A DNA stretch of 64,000 bases, from the NCBI GenBank assembly GCA_025360045.1, contig JANYCY010000079.1, positions 1 through 64,000 of the forward strand, given 5' to 3'. Positions within the stretch are counted from its first letter, which is position 1; the number at the start of each line of letters is the position of its first letter. This DNA is from Janthinobacterium sp. GTDB lineage: Bacteria > Pseudomonadota > Gammaproteobacteria > Burkholderiales > Chitinibacteraceae. Positions 1-8,164 of this stretch are shown in pieces. The notes below the pieces were generated by a model that worked only from the letters and a program-made list of their open reading frames with translations, was not told the DNA's origin and ran no database searches. The translations under genes and the position numbers were made by a program.

Positions 1-1
1 T

Positions 2-112
2 GTGGTTCTGGCTAGCGGATGGATTGTGCTCATGTTGATGCCTTGGTTGAAAGTGATTGAATCAGATCATGCAGTAGATCTCTGGCTTGGAAAAGTGGCC
101 AGCTGCGAATAG
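2..112 (+). CDS. C-terminal end of an unknown, possibly membrane protein (partial)
   Basis: The reading frame is open from the window edge to a TAG at 110-112 and gives 36 residues, with one hydrophobic stretch (about residues 3-17, GWIVLMLMPWL) followed by a short charged tail. I do not recognise it. It does not resemble the part of HsdR that should stand in front of the next feature, although it is in the same frame. It may be the end of an inserted gene or random read-through. Only the tail is visible, so no function is assigned. Confidence 0.25.
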   Translation: MVLASGWIVLMLMPWLKVIESDHAVDLWLGKVASCE

Positions 113-1183
113 GAACAGAATGACCCGAAACCCGACACCTATCAGCTGGATTTATTGCACCACCAAGTGCAGGGCATGAATCTGGATAACTTTATTGTTC
201 GCCCACAGCGCCAATATATCGAGCCATTTTTACAGCGCGATTATTGGAATAATATCGACGATAGCAAATACAGCACGCTAGAAACGGCTGTCTCGTCTAT
301 GCCCTCGACCGCCGAAGCCATTAATGCCGAGGAAGAAAACAATGAGCTGGGCAATCGCTTTGATAATCTGCTTTTAACCATGCAATTGGCCTTGCTCGAA
401 AAAGGCCAAGTGCCCGAAAAAGCGCGTGGCCGTGTGGTGGAATTTGCCCAGCAATTAGAGGCTAAAACCAGTATTCCTGCCGTATACGCGCATTTGGCAT
501 TAATTCAAGACGTGCAAACCATCGAGTTTTGGCAGCATATTGATTTACCCACGCTAGAAAACGTGCGCCGAAAATTACGCAATCTGATGTTTGCCTTAGA
601 TAAAGCAGAACGGGCCGTGGTGTATGCCGATTTTGAAGATGAGATTGTAGGTGTCACGGATGTGACCAAGCCCGTCGCCACGCCAAGCTTGGATTTAGCG
701 CAATATCGCAAAAAAACCGAGCTGTATATTAAAGAGCATCAAGATCAAATTACCATCCAAAAATTAAAGCGCAATAAACCGATTACCCAGAGCGATTTGG
801 ATACCTTGGAAGAATTACTGTTGAATGCCAGTGGCCTTGCGGATAAACAGCTATATCGTGAAAAAGTATTGGAATCAAAACCACTCGGCACCTTTATTCG
901 TGAGCTGGTTGGGCTGGATATGAGCGCCGCAAAAGAAGCCTTTAGTGACTTTCTTGATGAAGGCGTTTACAACGGCCAGCAAATTGAATTCGTTAATCAC
1001 ATCATTAATTATTTGATGAGCAATGGCACTTTAGATATGAGTCAGATCTTTTGCCCACCCTTTACCGATTTGCACAATGAGAGTGTTTATGGTTTTTTTG
1101 ACGAGACCAAGGTGGTGGAGTTGCTTGGCCGAATTAAAAAGATTAATGCCAATGGGGTGGTTTTTGAAGAACTGGCGGCTTAG
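113..1183 (+). pseudogene. hsdR: Type I restriction subunit R, C-terminal remnant
   Basis: About 356 residues are open after an in-frame stop, without a convincing start codon or ribosome binding site. The segment starts with YQLDLLHHQVQGMNLDNF and VRPQR, a block typical of the end of the helicase region of type I HsdR proteins. It continues into a C-terminal domain of the EcoEI_R_C kind (FIRELVGLD, FSDFLDEGVYNGQQIEFV, FTDLHNESVYGFFD). Intact HsdR proteins of this class have roughly 800-1000 residues with an N-terminal nuclease and a DEAD/DEAH motor; both are absent here. The junction with the upstream frame is abrupt, so I read this as a truncated gene left by recombination or insertion. A separate HsdR end lies at the far right edge of the window and is not the same sequence. 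Restriction activity is not expected from this fragment. Confidence 0.75.
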
Positions 1184-1197
1184 GCATTGAAAATGCC

Positions 1198-1271
1198 GTC
1201 ATTCCCGTGTGCTTTTGAGGGAATCCAGTAGCGCAGCTGGATCCCCGATAAAAACACTCGGGGATGACGGT
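1198..1271. repeat. dRS3-like dispersed repeat with inverted ends
   Basis: The stretch has the form GTCATTCCCG...GGGAATCCAG...CTGGATCCCCGA...TCGGGGATGACG, with outer arms that are reverse complements. A related copy is at 57022-57097. The core ATTCCC-N-GGGAAT is the pattern of the neisserial dRS3 repeats and of similar repeats in other proteobacteria. It sits directly behind the hsdR remnant and may have taken part in its truncation, which is inference. Confidence 0.6.
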
Positions 1272-1299
1272 TTTGTGTGAGATTGGCTTGTGGGTGAGC

Positions 1300-1524
1300 T
1301 TATGGTTTTATGGTAACTGCAGGATAAGATTCGATATAGGATTCATTAGCCGAGCCGTAATAGGTGCAGGTCCGTGCTAATAAGTCCACATCGTAACGAA
1401 CAACGCCCGCTAACCAACTCGCATTTAAGAATTCAGGGAAAGTGCTTTCCCCTGCTTGATCAATTCTTAGCGCTGAAATTAAAGCGGCTTCGGGATTTAT
1501 GAACAATGTTTGATTGTTCGCGAT
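1300..1524 (-). pseudogene. DUF1398-family C-terminal fragment
   Basis: The minus strand encodes about 74 residues containing ALRIDQAGESTFPEFL, SWLAGVVRYDVD and TYYGSANESYIESYP, which match the second half of DUF1398 (phage-envelope-like) proteins of roughly 130 residues. The N-terminal half is missing: going upstream, the frame meets TAA at 1525-1527, which is the stop codon of the neighbouring GDYXXLXY gene in the same frame. A TTG at 1506 could serve as start, but there is no clear ribosome binding site. I call it a truncated remnant. The family has no firmly known function. Confidence 0.6.
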
Positions 1525-1863
1525 TTAAAGCCCCTTCAATCCCTCCCCCCTCAGCCCCACCAGCAAAGCCTTCCCATCTGGGGTCACTCTAAATTCCCCA
1601 TATCGGGCTTGCGCCCAGCGGCGGGCTTCGCCTTCTTTAAAAAACCATGCATCGCTAACGAGTACCCAGCGGCCGTTTTTGGGGCTGAGTTCGATTTTGA
1701 ATTCGTCTGCGGCCAGTGGCTCGCCTTGGGCTATACGCTGGGCGCTGCCGATGTTTTGCTTATCTCTTTTCATGATGATAAAAGGGCGGCTATTTAAGTC
1801 GCCAACTAATGGGGTATCAAAGGGGATTTGAAAATTAAGCTGCATAAAGTCGCCCTGCATCAA
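1525..1863 (-). CDS. GDYXXLXY domain protein, N-terminus separated by a frameshift
   Basis: The 112 residues contain GDFMQLNF, a clear version of the GDYXXLXY motif that names this family, and the usual C-terminal RYGEFRV segment. Family members are normally about 170 residues and begin with a membrane anchor followed by LAPVDPRSLMQGD. Here the anchor (residues around VLLVANIGIWQKEDLIAHGQ) is found at the end of the upstream DUF4401 frame, and PVDPRSLMQGD appears only in the present frame. One C too few in a CCCC run near 1881-1886 explains the break. The start given is a TTG/ATG inside the old gene and is not reliable. The protein is thought to work with DUF2157/DUF4401 membrane proteins encoded beside it; the function is unknown. 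Confidence 0.7.
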   Translation of the reverse strand: MMQGDFMQLNFQIPFDTPLVGDLNSRPFIIMKRDKQNIGSAQRIAQGEPLAADEFKIELSPKNGRWVLVSDAWFFKEGEARRWAQARYGEFRVTPDGKALLVGLRGEGLKGL

Positions 1864-3131
1864 TGAGCGGGGGTCGACGGGGCGAGTGAGATATACAGCG
1901 GCTGGCCGTGGGCGATCAGGTCTTCTTTTTGCCAGATGCCGATATTGGCGACCAGTAAGACGCTTACGGCAGAGAGTGCAATGCCGATTTTTTGGCGAGG
2001 GTTAATGGCCTGTATTGGAAGTGTTGGGGTAGATGCTTGGGGAGTAAGTGCTCGCCATGCGATCGCGCCGAGTAGGCTGCCCGCCAGCATAAATAGCAGG
2101 GCTTTATTGGCGAGTGACCAGCTCAGCTGGTAGTAAAACGCGCCAATAATCCATGCGGCGGCAAGGCCCGCTGTGCTTGCAACGCGCCAACGTCCGGCGA
2201 TTAGGCTGATAGATAGGGCTAGCAATACCGCGCCAAGTGCGGGCATAAACCAAGCCAGCGCGATTAAGACCAGCGCCGCGCCTGCGTAGGGGCGCAGGGC
2301 AGGCCAGTTGCGCCATAGTAATAATCCTGCAGCCAAAGCAAGTATGGATGAGCTAAGCGCGAATAAGCTGCTGGCCGCTATGGATTGGGGCGCTACTTCA
2401 TTCATTACATCAGCAAAAACGCTATTGCTTAGGCTGGCCCCAACCAGGAAAGTCATGCCAGAGCTAAAAGCCAGCCCTGCTAAAGCAACAAGTAACCAGC
2501 CAGTGAAAAATGATTCGAAAGCTGCGGCGACTAAGGCTTTCGCACCATCTATAAGTTGTGTGTGCTGCACGACAACGGCCAGTAGCCACAGCAAAAGCAA
2601 GGCGTGCAGCGCAATCCATAGTTCGGCATAGGTGTTATGGCTATTTTCCATGCAGATAAGCAGGGCGCTGCCCGTGAGACCCGCAGATGCTGCGCCCAAT
2701 AAAATACGTAGCCATGGCCTGGGGATGGCCCATGTTAGCCCGCCCGCCAGTAGTGCCAGCAGGGTGCAGGCAAGGGCGCTGGGTAAATGTTCAAATAGAC
2801 CGTAAGCCAAGAGTGCGGACCCCACAATTAAGGCGGGGATGGCGAGTTGCTCTACGAATAAAGGGATGTCTTGGCTGCGTAATAGCAAAATGGCGGCGGC
2901 TAAAACCAATGCCCCCACTAAATACGGCCCTGCCACGTTATGAATAATGGCGTCGCCGAGTAAGAGGCCGACCACGATCAAGAGCGGAATCGCAGCGAGC
3001 CATGCACCTAAAGCCGTAAGCAATACCACTGGCCAAGGCCGGCTTTCTGCTGCATCGACGTGGGCGTCGATCGGCAAAAGGCCTAGAGCTATGGCTTTGC
3101 GTAGCCGTTGATCGAAATGTTGCATGCTCAT
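1860..3131 (-). CDS. DUF4401 membrane protein, probably fused to the GDYXXLXY anchor
   Basis: This 423-residue, very hydrophobic protein has about a dozen predicted membrane segments after a short cytoplasmic start (FDQRLRKAIALGLLP). The order DUF2157, DUF4401, GDYXXLXY on one strand is a common three-gene arrangement. The start overlaps the stop of the DUF2157 gene by 4 bases, so translation is likely coupled. The last 45 residues (from about NPRQKIGIAL to ISLAP) are not DUF4401 but the N-terminal anchor of a GDYXXLXY protein, after which the frame ends in STPAH and stops. This is either a natural fusion broken by a one-base deletion, or a sequencing error in a C run. The role in the cell envelope is unknown. 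Confidence 0.75.
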   Translation of the reverse strand: MSMQHFDQRLRKAIALGLLPIDAHVDAAESRPWPVVLLTALGAWLAAIPLLIVVGLLLGDAIIHNVAGPYLVGALVLAAAILLLRSQDIPLFVEQLAIPALIVGSALLAYGLFEHLPSALACTLLALLAGGLTWAIPRPWLRILLGAASAGLTGSALLICMENSHNTYAELWIALHALLLLWLLAVVVQHTQLIDGAKALVAAAFESFFTGWLLVALAGLAFSSGMTFLVGASLSNSVFADVMNEVAPQSIAASSLFALSSSILALAAGLLLWRNWPALRPYAGAALVLIALAWFMPALGAVLLALSISLIAGRWRVASTAGLAAAWIIGAFYYQLSWSLANKALLFMLAGSLLGAIAWRALTPQASTPTLPIQAINPRQKIGIALSAVSVLLVANIGIWQKEDLIAHGQPLYISLAPSTPAH

Positions 3132-4093
3132 AAGGCCTTCGCTTGGCGCTTAGATAGGCGCAGTAAGATGCTGACGGTAAAGGCGAGTAGGCCAGCGGCA
3201 ACAAGGCCAATCAGAAATATTTTACCTATGACCTCGCCGTCGTATTGGTCATGAAATAGCAGCCTTGTTAGCCCGGACACCAGCAGAATATTCAGGCCAA
3301 GGCCGATGATGCTTAGGCCATAAATATCGAAAGTAGCGGGCTGCACCAGCGCAGCGGCGGCAATGGCAAAGAGCAGCAAGCCAAGGTAGTAAAGCATGCT
3401 GGCATCGTGCATCAGTAGTGCGGTGAAGGCGCTGCTGCAAATCATGACACTACTGAGCGTAAGGGCGGTGCGAAACGCCCAAGGGCCTGTGCCTTTTAGA
3501 TAAGGCATTTTTGGACTAAGCGCTAAAGTAAGCAGCAGTGCGCTGCTCCAGCCTAGCAAAAATACTCGTGCGTCTTCTTGCTCAAATCGCCAGCGATGCC
3601 CGGTATGGGCGTGTATCCATAATGAAATGCCGGTGCTAACCACCAAGGCCCAAGGCGTCCACAGCACATCGTTTTGGGCGCTAAAGCAAAGCGGCAGCGC
3701 CAAGACGCCCCACACTGCAAACAGCTGCCATGGGTCTGCGCCGGTTTGGTAGGTTTGTCCAAAGTAAGCAAATAGCCCGCCGATAGACAGCATGGCTAAT
3801 AAGCAGAAGGGGACACGGGCCTTTGCCAAGCCAAGTGCGGCTACGCACAATAAAACGCAAAGCGATTGCAGTAAGACAAAATGACCGGCCCGCCCCAGCG
3901 TATCCCAATTGGCGGCAATCCAAAAAATTAGCCCTAGGCCAAACAGGGCCGCAGCAGCAATGGCCATTCCGCGAGGCAGGCGGTTAGCGATTGCGCTAGG
4001 CTCAGGCTCTGCCAATTGCAGTAGTTTTTGGGTGGCCGCCGCGTCTAGCTGGTATTTGGCCGCTAACGCGTAGAGGGTAAGGCGCTGATCCAT
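3128..4093 (-). CDS. DUF2157 domain membrane protein
   Basis: The protein has 321 residues. A soluble N-terminal part (about residues 1-40, LAAKYQLDAAATQKLLQLA) is followed by some nine hydrophobic segments. The stretch FGLGLIFWIAANWD near residues 51-64 is the signature of DUF2157 proteins. The ATG at 4091-4093 is preceded by AAGGAA, a good ribosome binding site. It is the first gene of a tight operon with DUF4401 and GDYXXLXY. Such trios are widespread in bacterial inner membranes, but their job is not established. Confidence 0.85.
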   Translation of the reverse strand: MDQRLTLYALAAKYQLDAAATQKLLQLAEPEPSAIANRLPRGMAIAAAALFGLGLIFWIAANWDTLGRAGHFVLLQSLCVLLCVAALGLAKARVPFCLLAMLSIGGLFAYFGQTYQTGADPWQLFAVWGVLALPLCFSAQNDVLWTPWALVVSTGISLWIHAHTGHRWRFEQEDARVFLLGWSSALLLTLALSPKMPYLKGTGPWAFRTALTLSSVMICSSAFTALLMHDASMLYYLGLLLFAIAAAALVQPATFDIYGLSIIGLGLNILLVSGLTRLLFHDQYDGEVIGKIFLIGLVAAGLLAFTVSILLRLSKRQAKAL

Positions 4094-4199
4094 GCTTATT
4101 CCTTGAAGGGCGAAGTCAGGAGCGCATAAATTTCTGGGCCAGTTAAAGGGTCGATTTTTATATGCATAGGTGTTCCGAAAAATTGTAGTTTCAAGGTTG

Positions 4200-4796
4200 T
4201 CAATTCACTGAATAGAGATTCTCAAACAGGCTATCCATGATTTTTGCTAAATTTATGTGACTAGGAACTAAAAACTTGGCCATCTTGCCAAAATAGGCCG
4301 CAGGGGCCAGATGCTGCTCGATGTGGTGGTATTCGCTACGCTCTCTATAGTCATCCCATAAAATGACTGCGCTGGGTTTGAGCTGAAGCAGCGAGTATAA
4401 AAAGCACGGCACTCTAAAGCGCCCGTCGATCAATACAAGATCCGGATCATGCGCCACACGCCAAGGTTTGCTGTAATAACCGGGCCATTGGCTTTGCATT
4501 TGAGTGTCTTTAGGAAAACCCCATTCCAGCGTTTCGCCGATAGGGGCGTGCAGCAGCTCGATTTGGCTGGACGACTGAATCGGGGCGATTTGGCTGGCTA
4601 CGTTCTCTATCCATTTTTCGCTTGAATCAATCGATACAATCTGCGGTACCCCTAGCCACGCCGCCAGCACCGTGCTGCCTCCCATGCCAAATTCCAAATA
4701 GCTTTGGGCGCTCTGTAGCGCGGCAGTGAGTGCTTGGCATTCTTCTTCCGGCATATGGGGCCGAGGACCACTGGAGGATGCTGGGCGGATCGGCAT
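4200..4796 (-). CDS. Class I SAM-dependent methyltransferase-like protein
   Basis: This 198-residue protein carries YLEFGMGGSTVLAA (about residues 36-49), a Rossmann-type glycine-rich loop like motif I of class I methyltransferases. It is followed by IVSIDSSEKWIENV, with an acidic residue at the end of the second strand. Later come DLVLIDGRFRVPC and AVILWDDYRERSEYHHIE, typical of small proteins annotated as methyltransferase-like and often found near sugar-modifying genes. Its ATG overlaps the TAA of the upstream VOC gene by one base, so the two are probably translated together. The substrate cannot be inferred. Confidence 0.6.
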   Translation of the reverse strand: MPIRPASSSGPRPHMPEEECQALTAALQSAQSYLEFGMGGSTVLAAWLGVPQIVSIDSSEKWIENVASQIAPIQSSSQIELLHAPIGETLEWGFPKDTQMQSQWPGYYSKPWRVAHDPDLVLIDGRFRVPCFLYSLLQLKPSAVILWDDYRERSEYHHIEQHLAPAAYFGKMAKFLVPSHINLAKIMDSLFENLYSVN

Positions 4797-5146
4797 TATT
4801 CAGACCACACCGCATACTCATTGCCGTTTGGATCGCTAAATTGAAAGCGTCGCCCGCCGGGGAAGGAGAAAATGGGCTTTAAGATACTGCCACCCGCCGC
4901 AAGCACGGCCTCTTGGCTGGCCTCAAGGTTGCTGCTGTATAAAACAATGAGGGGCGCACCGGTTTGGCTAGAGATGCTTAAATCAGCTTGGTAAAAGCCA
5001 CCATCAATACCCTCATTAGAAAATGCGCAATACTCTGGCCCGTAATCCACAAAAGTCCAGCCAAATGCCGCGCTAAAAAATGCTTTGCTCTTGTTTAAAT
5101 CTTTGGAGGGCATTTCGATGTAATTGATTTTATGATGCTGATTCAT
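4796..5146 (-). CDS. VOC (glyoxalase/bleomycin resistance) family protein
   Basis: The 116-residue protein has the repeated beta-alpha-beta-beta-beta pattern of the vicinal oxygen chelate superfamily. It opens with INYIEMPSKDLNKSKAFFS, has FGWTFVDYGPEYCAF in the middle, and ends with FQFSDPNGNEYAVWSE, the usual closing signature with a metal-ligand-type Glu. GGAG stands before the ATG. It is probably a single-domain protein acting as a dimer in the cytoplasm. The family includes glyoxalases, dioxygenases and antibiotic-binding proteins, and the substrate is unknown. It is coupled to the methyltransferase-like gene downstream. Confidence 0.8.
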   Translation of the reverse strand: MNQHHKINYIEMPSKDLNKSKAFFSAAFGWTFVDYGPEYCAFSNEGIDGGFYQADLSISSQTGAPLIVLYSSNLEASQEAVLAAGGSILKPIFSFPGGRRFQFSDPNGNEYAVWSE

Positions 5147-5229
5147 GGCGCGGCTCCGTGTGAATTAAATGCTTGGTTTTGAATGGTTTTTAGTGCGGCT
5201 TAGTGGGTTAAATTTTAATTTATCGCTTT

Positions 5230-6210
5230 TTATAATAAATATTGAATCTGTGTGCTGGGATTGCCGCTGGCTTTCCATGCATGCCAATGGCGCTGTAAAC
5301 GATCTATTTTTTGCGCCAAAATCGCAGCACTTACATATTGACTGGTTTCATTTTGATGCAGTATTTCCTTTGCCCAGTGGCGTACATCATCGGCATTAAG
5401 CGCCCATGCTTGACTAATATCTGAAAGCTGCCAAAGCCAATAGGGCGATAAATGCCCGTGCACTTGTAATAATGTGGGGCTAATTTTCGCCCCCAAATGG
5501 GTGAGTTGCTTTTGCCAAATGCCACGTACATGGATATTAGCAAATTCGCCGCATATATCGGCACTCCGTTGTTTTAAGTGTTGGCGATAGCGCACAAGTG
5601 GAATGCCCAAATTGGCAAGTTGCCCATATTGGCTCAGGCGAATTACAAAATCCCAATCCTGCGCCATATCCATTTGTTCTGTGTATTGAATGCCACTATT
5701 GAGCCAAAGCCTGCGGTTGATCATCAGTGCGGGTTGGGCCATTGCACAATAAAATAGATTGTCTACACAAATAGCATGATGATGAATTGGAAACAATCGC
5801 AGTAATTCTTCGCTGCGGTGTTCATTAAATACCAGCATATCACCCGCTACCGCAATGATTTCGGGCTGTTGTTGCAAAAAAAGCGCGCTTTTTTTAAAGC
5901 GTTGGGGCAGGCTAATATCATCGGCATCATGCAGCGCGATCCAATCGCCTTTTGCTTCTTTCATGCCTAAATTACGGGCATAAGAAACGCCGTGATTACA
6001 GGGGAGCTCAATTAGCTTGACGTGAAAAAAGGGCGCGGCACGGGTGAATTGGGCGATTTCCTGCTGATAGCGCTGCGTGCTGCCATCATTAATAAGAATG
6101 ACTTCTACAGCGGAAAATATCGAAAAATCACAGGCAATTAATCCTGCCAGCATTTCAGAAAAATGCTGTGGATCGGGGCTCATAAAGGGAATCACAATAC
6201 TAAGCGTCAT
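5230..6210 (-). CDS. Glycosyltransferase family 2
   Basis: The protein starts with MTLSIVIPFMSPDPQHF and continues with VILINDGST, NHGVSYARNLGMKEAKGDWI and HDADDISLP, the nucleotide-binding loop and DxD-type metal motif (about residues 90-100) of GT2 enzymes. It therefore probably transfers a sugar from a nucleotide sugar, as in O-antigen or capsule synthesis. I chose the ATG at 6208-6210, not the longer frame opening at 6264, because GGAAC precedes it and family proteins begin at this point. At 326 residues it has the usual catalytic half plus a C-terminal extension and no membrane segment. No other polysaccharide genes are nearby, so the acceptor is unknown. Confidence 0.82.
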   Translation of the reverse strand: MTLSIVIPFMSPDPQHFSEMLAGLIACDFSIFSAVEVILINDGSTQRYQQEIAQFTRAAPFFHVKLIELPCNHGVSYARNLGMKEAKGDWIALHDADDISLPQRFKKSALFLQQQPEIIAVAGDMLVFNEHRSEELLRLFPIHHHAICVDNLFYCAMAQPALMINRRLWLNSGIQYTEQMDMAQDWDFVIRLSQYGQLANLGIPLVRYRQHLKQRSADICGEFANIHVRGIWQKQLTHLGAKISPTLLQVHGHLSPYWLWQLSDISQAWALNADDVRHWAKEILHQNETSQYVSAAILAQKIDRLQRHWHAWKASGNPSTQIQYLL

Positions 6211-6281
6211 GTTCGGTTCCGTTGACGTTTGTTTCGTGCTTGCGATGAGCCAGAAAATGCCCAATCACAAGCTAGCTCGGT

Positions 6282-6770
6282 CTATTGCTTGGCTGGGGCT
6301 TGAGGCTCTGCCGCCAAAATGCTCATTATTTTACGCCAGCCTGCTTCTGATTCTGGGCTTGCTGCAAAGGCTCGCCCTAGTAAGGTGCGTTGGCTGCTGG
6401 ATAATTGCTCTTCTAGAAGGATACCAGAGGGGCTTAGCGCAAGGCACTTTACTCGCTTGTCATGGGTGGCCGTATTAGCTTCAATCAGCCCCTTTGCTTG
6501 CAGCTCCCTGAGTGGTTTATTCAGCGCTTGTTTGGATATGCCTAAGCGCATCAGGAGTGTGTTGACAGAGAGCCCCGCATCACGCCCTACAAAGTAAAGA
6601 ATACGGTGATGCACTCGCGCTAATTGCAAGGGGCTGAGCATTTGATCCGGTTGGGATGTAAAGGCACGGTAGCCATAAAACAAGCGCTCTAAATCGGCGT
6701 TAAGTAGGTCGGTTTTTTCTGGAGTCATTTGGCCTTCAAATGATGCGCGGTGTGTGGGGTGGGTTGACAT
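6282..6770 (-). CDS. MarR-type winged-helix transcriptional regulator
   Basis: The 162-residue protein has a helical start, then LQLARVHHRILYFVGRDAGLS and LLMRLGISKQALNKPLRELQ (recognition helix, about residues 70-90). The wing ATHDKRVKCLALSPSG follows, the order seen in MarR regulators. It is encoded back to back with an aminotransferase gene, and a perfect inverted repeat lies between them, so it very likely controls that gene and itself. Family members respond to small ligands, and the ligand may be a substrate or product of the aminotransferase (inference). Confidence 0.8.
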   Translation of the reverse strand: MSTHPTHRASFEGQMTPEKTDLLNADLERLFYGYRAFTSQPDQMLSPLQLARVHHRILYFVGRDAGLSVNTLLMRLGISKQALNKPLRELQAKGLIEANTATHDKRVKCLALSPSGILLEEQLSSSQRTLLGRAFAASPESEAGWRKIMSILAAEPQAPAKQ

Positions 6771-6792
6771 ATTAGCTGAGTATAGGGCATAA

Positions 6793-6815
6793 ATAGGTCA
6801 TATATATTGACCTAT
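6793..6815. promoter_or_regulatory. Inverted-repeat operator between the MarR-type gene and the aminotransferase
   Basis: ATAGGTCA (6793-6800) and TGACCTAT (6808-6815) are perfect 8-base inverted arms around a 7-base AT spacer (TATATAT) that could also act as a -10 element. The site is 12 bases before the aminotransferase start and 23 bases before the regulator start. A symmetric site of this size in the divergent gap is what a dimeric MarR protein would bind; binding is inferred. Confidence 0.65.
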
Positions 6816-6826
6816 GGGCTAAGGCT

Positions 6827-7960
6827 ATGTTCGCTGCGCGTATTAATCGACTCACCTCTTCTTTGGTTCGGGATATTCTGGCGGCAGCATCTAAGCCTGG
6901 TGTCATCTCTTTTGCAGGAGGCTTACCCGCCAGCGAGGCTTTGTTTCGACCTAGCCAAGAGGTGCTCAATCAATTGCCTGACGATATTTGGCAGTATGGG
7001 CAAACCGAAGGCGAGCCGGTATTGCGTGAACAAGTGGCCATTAGGGCGCGTCAGCTCGGCATTGCCTGCACGGCCGAGCAAGTGCTGATTGTGAATGGCT
7101 CGCAGCAGGGTATCGATTTAGTGAGCAAGCTGATGGTGGACGAGGGCAGTCGTGTTCTGACCGAATCCCCTACCTATCTGGCTGCCTTACAGGTATTTCG
7201 TTTGTTTGGTGCTGAATTTGTAGGCGCGCCGCAGGATGAGGAAGGGATACTCCCTGAAGCCTTGGCTCAGCTAGACGCCCGCCTAGCTTACTTGGTGCCT
7301 ACGTTTCAAAACCCAACTGGCCACTGTTATAGCACAGCGCGGCGTAAAGCATTAGCGCGTGCTTTTGATCTGCATTCGATGGTGGTTTTTGAGGATGACC
7401 CTTACCGCGATTTATCGTTTGATGGCCCTGCCCCTGCGCCGATTGTGGGTCATCTTGAAAAAGCGCTTTGGGTCTATCAAGGCTCCTTTTCTAAAACGCT
7501 CGCGCCGGGTTTGCGTTTGGGCTATTTGATTGCGCACCCCGAACTTATTCAGGCTCTAACACGCTTAAAGCAAGCGGCCGATTTGCACAGCAATCGCCTC
7601 AGCCAAGCGATCGTGGCGCAAGTGCTTATCGATGGCAGCTTGGATCAACATGTCGCCAGCGTTTTACCCCGGTATCGCCAAAAACGAGATGCGATGCATG
7701 CCAGTTTGCAGCGGCATGTCGGGAGTAAGGCGCGCTGGGATGTGCCCGTAGGCGGCTTGTTCTTTTGGCTGGAGCTGACAGAGGCGCAAGATACGATGCT
7801 GTTAATGGAAAAAGCCTTGGCGGCGGGCTTGGCGATTATGCCTGGCGCGGCATTTGATCCGGTGCCCAAAACAGCGGCAACACTCAGGCTTAATTTTAGC
7901 CATTCTAGCTTGGCGCAAATTGAGCAGGGCGTTCGCGTACTGGCAAGTTTGTTAACGTAA
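6827..7960 (+). CDS. PLP-dependent aminotransferase (LysN / 2-aminoadipate transaminase-like)
   Basis: The 377-residue fold-type I aminotransferase has ISFAGGLPA near residues 25-33, YGQTEGEPVLRE, VLIVNGSQQGIDLVSKL for the cofactor phosphate, PTFQNPTGH, the Asp in VVFEDDPYRDL, the cofactor lysine in YQGSFSKTLAPGLRLGY, and the closing LRLNFSH with the carboxylate-binding Arg. It is the aminotransferase half of MocR-type proteins without the DNA-binding part. Relatives act on aminoadipate, aromatic or branched-chain amino acids, and I cannot tell which here. It faces the MarR-type gene, which probably regulates it. Confidence 0.85.
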   Translation: MFAARINRLTSSLVRDILAAASKPGVISFAGGLPASEALFRPSQEVLNQLPDDIWQYGQTEGEPVLREQVAIRARQLGIACTAEQVLIVNGSQQGIDLVSKLMVDEGSRVLTESPTYLAALQVFRLFGAEFVGAPQDEEGILPEALAQLDARLAYLVPTFQNPTGHCYSTARRKALARAFDLHSMVVFEDDPYRDLSFDGPAPAPIVGHLEKALWVYQGSFSKTLAPGLRLGYLIAHPELIQALTRLKQAADLHSNRLSQAIVAQVLIDGSLDQHVASVLPRYRQKRDAMHASLQRHVGSKARWDVPVGGLFFWLELTEAQDTMLLMEKALAAGLAIMPGAAFDPVPKTAATLRLNFSHSSLAQIEQGVRVLASLLT

Positions 7961-8164
7961 GCTTTTTGCAAATAAATGTTGGGTTGGATGAGTGGTAAAA
8001 AGCGAGCAGGTTTAGCTATTGCAAAGAGCGAGAAAGGCAATTCGATACTAGTGTGTAAGTACGCTGGATATGCGCGTGTTTGAGTGGGTATCGATTCAGA
8101 AGTAAACAAGGCATTGTTTTTTTCGCATCTTCTTATGAGCTTTAAGCGATCTGGGGTAAACGGT

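Noticed and set aside
1510-1797. 95-codon plus-strand frame over the GDYXXLXY gene
   Set aside because: It lies antisense to a recognisable conserved motif and its product has no family features.
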